Both the position numbers and the translations under genes were made by a program. This document shows, piece after piece, positions 62,411 through 64,000 of a DNA stretch of 64,000 bases (position 1 is its first letter; each line of letters begins with the position of its first letter). The notes below the pieces were generated by a model. The model was not told the origin of the DNA. It did not search any database and saw nothing but the letters and a program-made list of their open reading frames with translations. The DNA lies in contig NC_016112.1 of the NCBI RefSeq assembly GCF_000968535.2, positions 4,216,001 to 4,280,000 of the forward strand, given 5' to 3'. The stretch comes from Methylotuvimicrobium alcaliphilum 20Z. GTDB taxonomy: Bacteria; Pseudomonadota; Gammaproteobacteria; Methylococcales; Methylomonadaceae.

Positions 62411-64000
62411 ATGGCAGATCAAAACCGAGCATTTCATAGCAAAACGGACTTTTCGGCGGAACATCGGTTATTGAATGACATCCGTCAGGCATTAATTTCC
62501 GGAGAGAGCGCTTTTTCAACGACTGACCTTGACTTGCCATTCGATCCGGCTATTTCGCAGATTTACATTTCGCTGTTTCAACGAGGTTTGAAATCGATAC
62601 GCTGGGGGGCTAGAAGAGCAACGATCGAAGCTACATTGCAACGTATCGTTGAAAAACTCAAAACCAACCCGGCTCTTTCCGACTTTGCCGTTCAAGACGC
62701 CAATCAATGCCGGATTTTGTTTGAGATGGTGACCGAAGAGCGCCCGTGCCCACTGAAATCGTTAACCGGGTCGACGTTTTGCGACAGCCGTTTCGAGCCG
62801 GGCATTACCGGCATCAAATACGAATTTAAAGGCGTATTACGCTACTTTATGCCGACCGACGCCGTCGTGCATAGCATCATGTCCGTTTCGCAACTGCTGC
62901 GCTTCCTCGCGAAAAAAACCGGCATCGCGAAACAATCCAACCGGTTTTCAGTTCGCGAAAAACTGATGCGAAGCGAACCGATATCTTCTAGCCTGATCAA
63001 AAGTATTGCGTTCATCAGCTATACCGATCGAGAAATCTTACCGCTTTATCGCGGTTATCCGATTAGCAAAGTTCGATTCGACAAAGAAACCTTGCTTGAA
63101 AGTACATTGAAAAGCATCGATTGGCTCGTCGCCAACATGAACGATGACGGCAGTTTTTTGTATTTTTACGACGCTTATCAAGATACGAAAGTAGACTTCG
63201 ATCACCCCAAAATGGCCGATCCTTTGTATAACAACATATTGCGTCATTGCGGCGGAACTATCTCGCTGTTGCGCGGTTATGAATTAACCGGACGCAACGA
63301 TTATCTCGAAGCCGCTGGCCATTCGATGCAATATCTGTTTTCGACACTCAGAGAACACGAGTGGCAAGGACGCTACGCCTGCTATCCGTTCGACAATAAA
63401 AAATCGAAACTCGGCGGCGCGGGCGTTGCACTAGTCGCGCTGATGCATTATTACCGGCATACCGGCGATGAAGCCTATCGACTCACTATCGACGGTCTCG
63501 TTCGACATATTCTGTCTCGAATCGCCGACGACGGCGAAATGATCGGTTATTACATTCACCCGTTATTCAATCAAGGCCAGCCAATCATCGACCCGCCCGA
63601 TGATATCAAAAGACAATTATTCTCTTTTTATTATCCGGGCGAAGCCTTATTGGGACTGGCTCTATACTACCAGTGGATCGATCGGATCGATGACGATTTA
63701 AAAAAAGAAATCGCCGAAAAAAGCGAAAAAGCGCTGGATTTTTTAGTGGACATCCGGCCCGTAAAATACAAGGAATTGTTTTTGGAGTTACCCGCCGATG
63801 CTTGGCTAATGCAAGCGACCGAGGAATGGGTTAAGGTCGAAGGTTTTCGCAAAAATAGCTATATCGACTTTGTGTTTAATGATGCGAATGCCATGATCGA
63901 ACATAGTTATACAGATGAGAACTCGCCCTATTTAGATTATGCTGGAGGCTTCTATTATTACTATGGCGACCATGTTTATCACGACGGTTCGCGTTGCGAG
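62411..64000 (+). CDS. Large protein of unknown function, partial at window end
   Basis: The frame is open from the ATG at 62411 to the last base (530 residues, no stop). The N-terminal 170 residues are alpha-helical without a motif I recognise. From about residue 225 the pattern KSIDWLVANMNDDGSFLYFY ... NNILRHCGGTISLLRGYELTGRNDYLEAAGHSMQYL ... GGAGVALVALMHYYRHTGDEAY looks like repeated helical hairpins of an (alpha/alpha)6-barrel, as in glycoside hydrolases and epimerases. No signal peptide is visible. Function not assigned. Confidence 0.7.
   Translation, partial: MADQNRAFHSKTDFSAEHRLLNDIRQALISGESAFSTTDLDLPFDPAISQIYISLFQRGLKSIRWGARRATIEATLQRIVEKLKTNPALSDFAVQDANQCRILFEMVTEERPCPLKSLTGSTFCDSRFEPGITGIKYEFKGVLRYFMPTDAVVHSIMSVSQLLRFLAKKTGIAKQSNRFSVREKLMRSEPISSSLIKSIAFISYTDREILPLYRGYPISKVRFDKETLLESTLKSIDWLVANMNDDGSFLYFYDAYQDTKVDFDHPKMADPLYNNILRHCGGTISLLRGYELTGRNDYLEAAGHSMQYLFSTLREHEWQGRYACYPFDNKKSKLGGAGVALVALMHYYRHTGDEAYRLTIDGLVRHILSRIADDGEMIGYYIHPLFNQGQPIIDPPDDIKRQLFSFYYPGEALLGLALYYQWIDRIDDDLKKEIAEKSEKALDFLVDIRPVKYKELFLELPADAWLMQATEEWVKVEGFRKNSYIDFVFNDANAMIEHSYTDENSPYLDYAGGFYYYYGDHVYHDGSRCE

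Overview
The window looks like chromosomal DNA of a Gram-negative gammaproteobacterium. A methanotroph of the Methylococcales is my best guess, from protein style, roughly even base composition and the dispersed intergenic repeats; this is inference, since no methane-oxidation gene lies in the window. Lipoproteins, LolA-like and TolC-like proteins, RseC, Rep helicase, a PEP-CTERM protein and an exosortase-associated protein all fit a diderm proteobacterium.

Region 1 (1-20.2 kb) is mainly housekeeping and envelope genes: a membrane cytochrome, rseC, the AmmeMemoRadiSam trio (A and B divergent from the radical SAM enzyme), two MacB/FtsX-type permeases without an ATPase, an alpha/beta hydrolase, a YaiI-family protein, rep, tRNA-Arg(CCG), a rhomboid protease, a Uma2 nuclease, a TauE/SafE exporter, an orphan antitoxin-like gene, a pair of AT-rich GIY-YIG-like genes, and three genes (COG4648-type membrane protein, LolA-like carrier, MMPL exporter) of the kind found in aryl-polyene/xanthomonadin clusters.

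Region 2 (20.5-32.4 kb) is a type I restriction-modification island: hsdM, a decayed DUF1016 gene, hsdS, a DUF4268 gene, a fic gene split by a 2433-bp IS66 element, and hsdR. Removing IS66 and one 8-bp target duplication restores the fic frame exactly.

Region 3 (32.5-41.6 kb) holds a lipoprotein, an FAD oxidoreductase and a four-gene overlapping signalling operon: hybrid histidine kinase, two single-domain response regulators, and a GAF-GGDEF(degenerate)-EAL-REC protein.

Region 4 (42.4-61.4 kb) is a complete Lap-type adhesin system: LapD-like c-di-GMP receptor, LapG-like protease, TolC-like outer membrane protein, VWA lipoprotein, small conserved protein, LapB-like ABC transporter, LapC-like adaptor, LuxR-type regulator and a LapA-like adhesin. 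The adhesin has a normal retention module with a PAAG LapG-type cleavage motif, but its body is a tract of about 1066 residues of almost pure Asp-Thr. It is cut in two by a 2484-bp IS21 element; removing the element and one 5-bp duplication rejoins one 1637-residue reading frame. A PEP-CTERM protein and an unrecognised open-ended gene follow.

Between genes, at least three families of small palindromic repeats are scattered, some nested. They include a family with 27-bp imperfect terminal inverted repeats, a 65-bp hairpin inserted into one of its members, and a 143-bp element with perfect 19-bp inverted repeats, a 9-bp target duplication and an empty-site copy elsewhere in the window.
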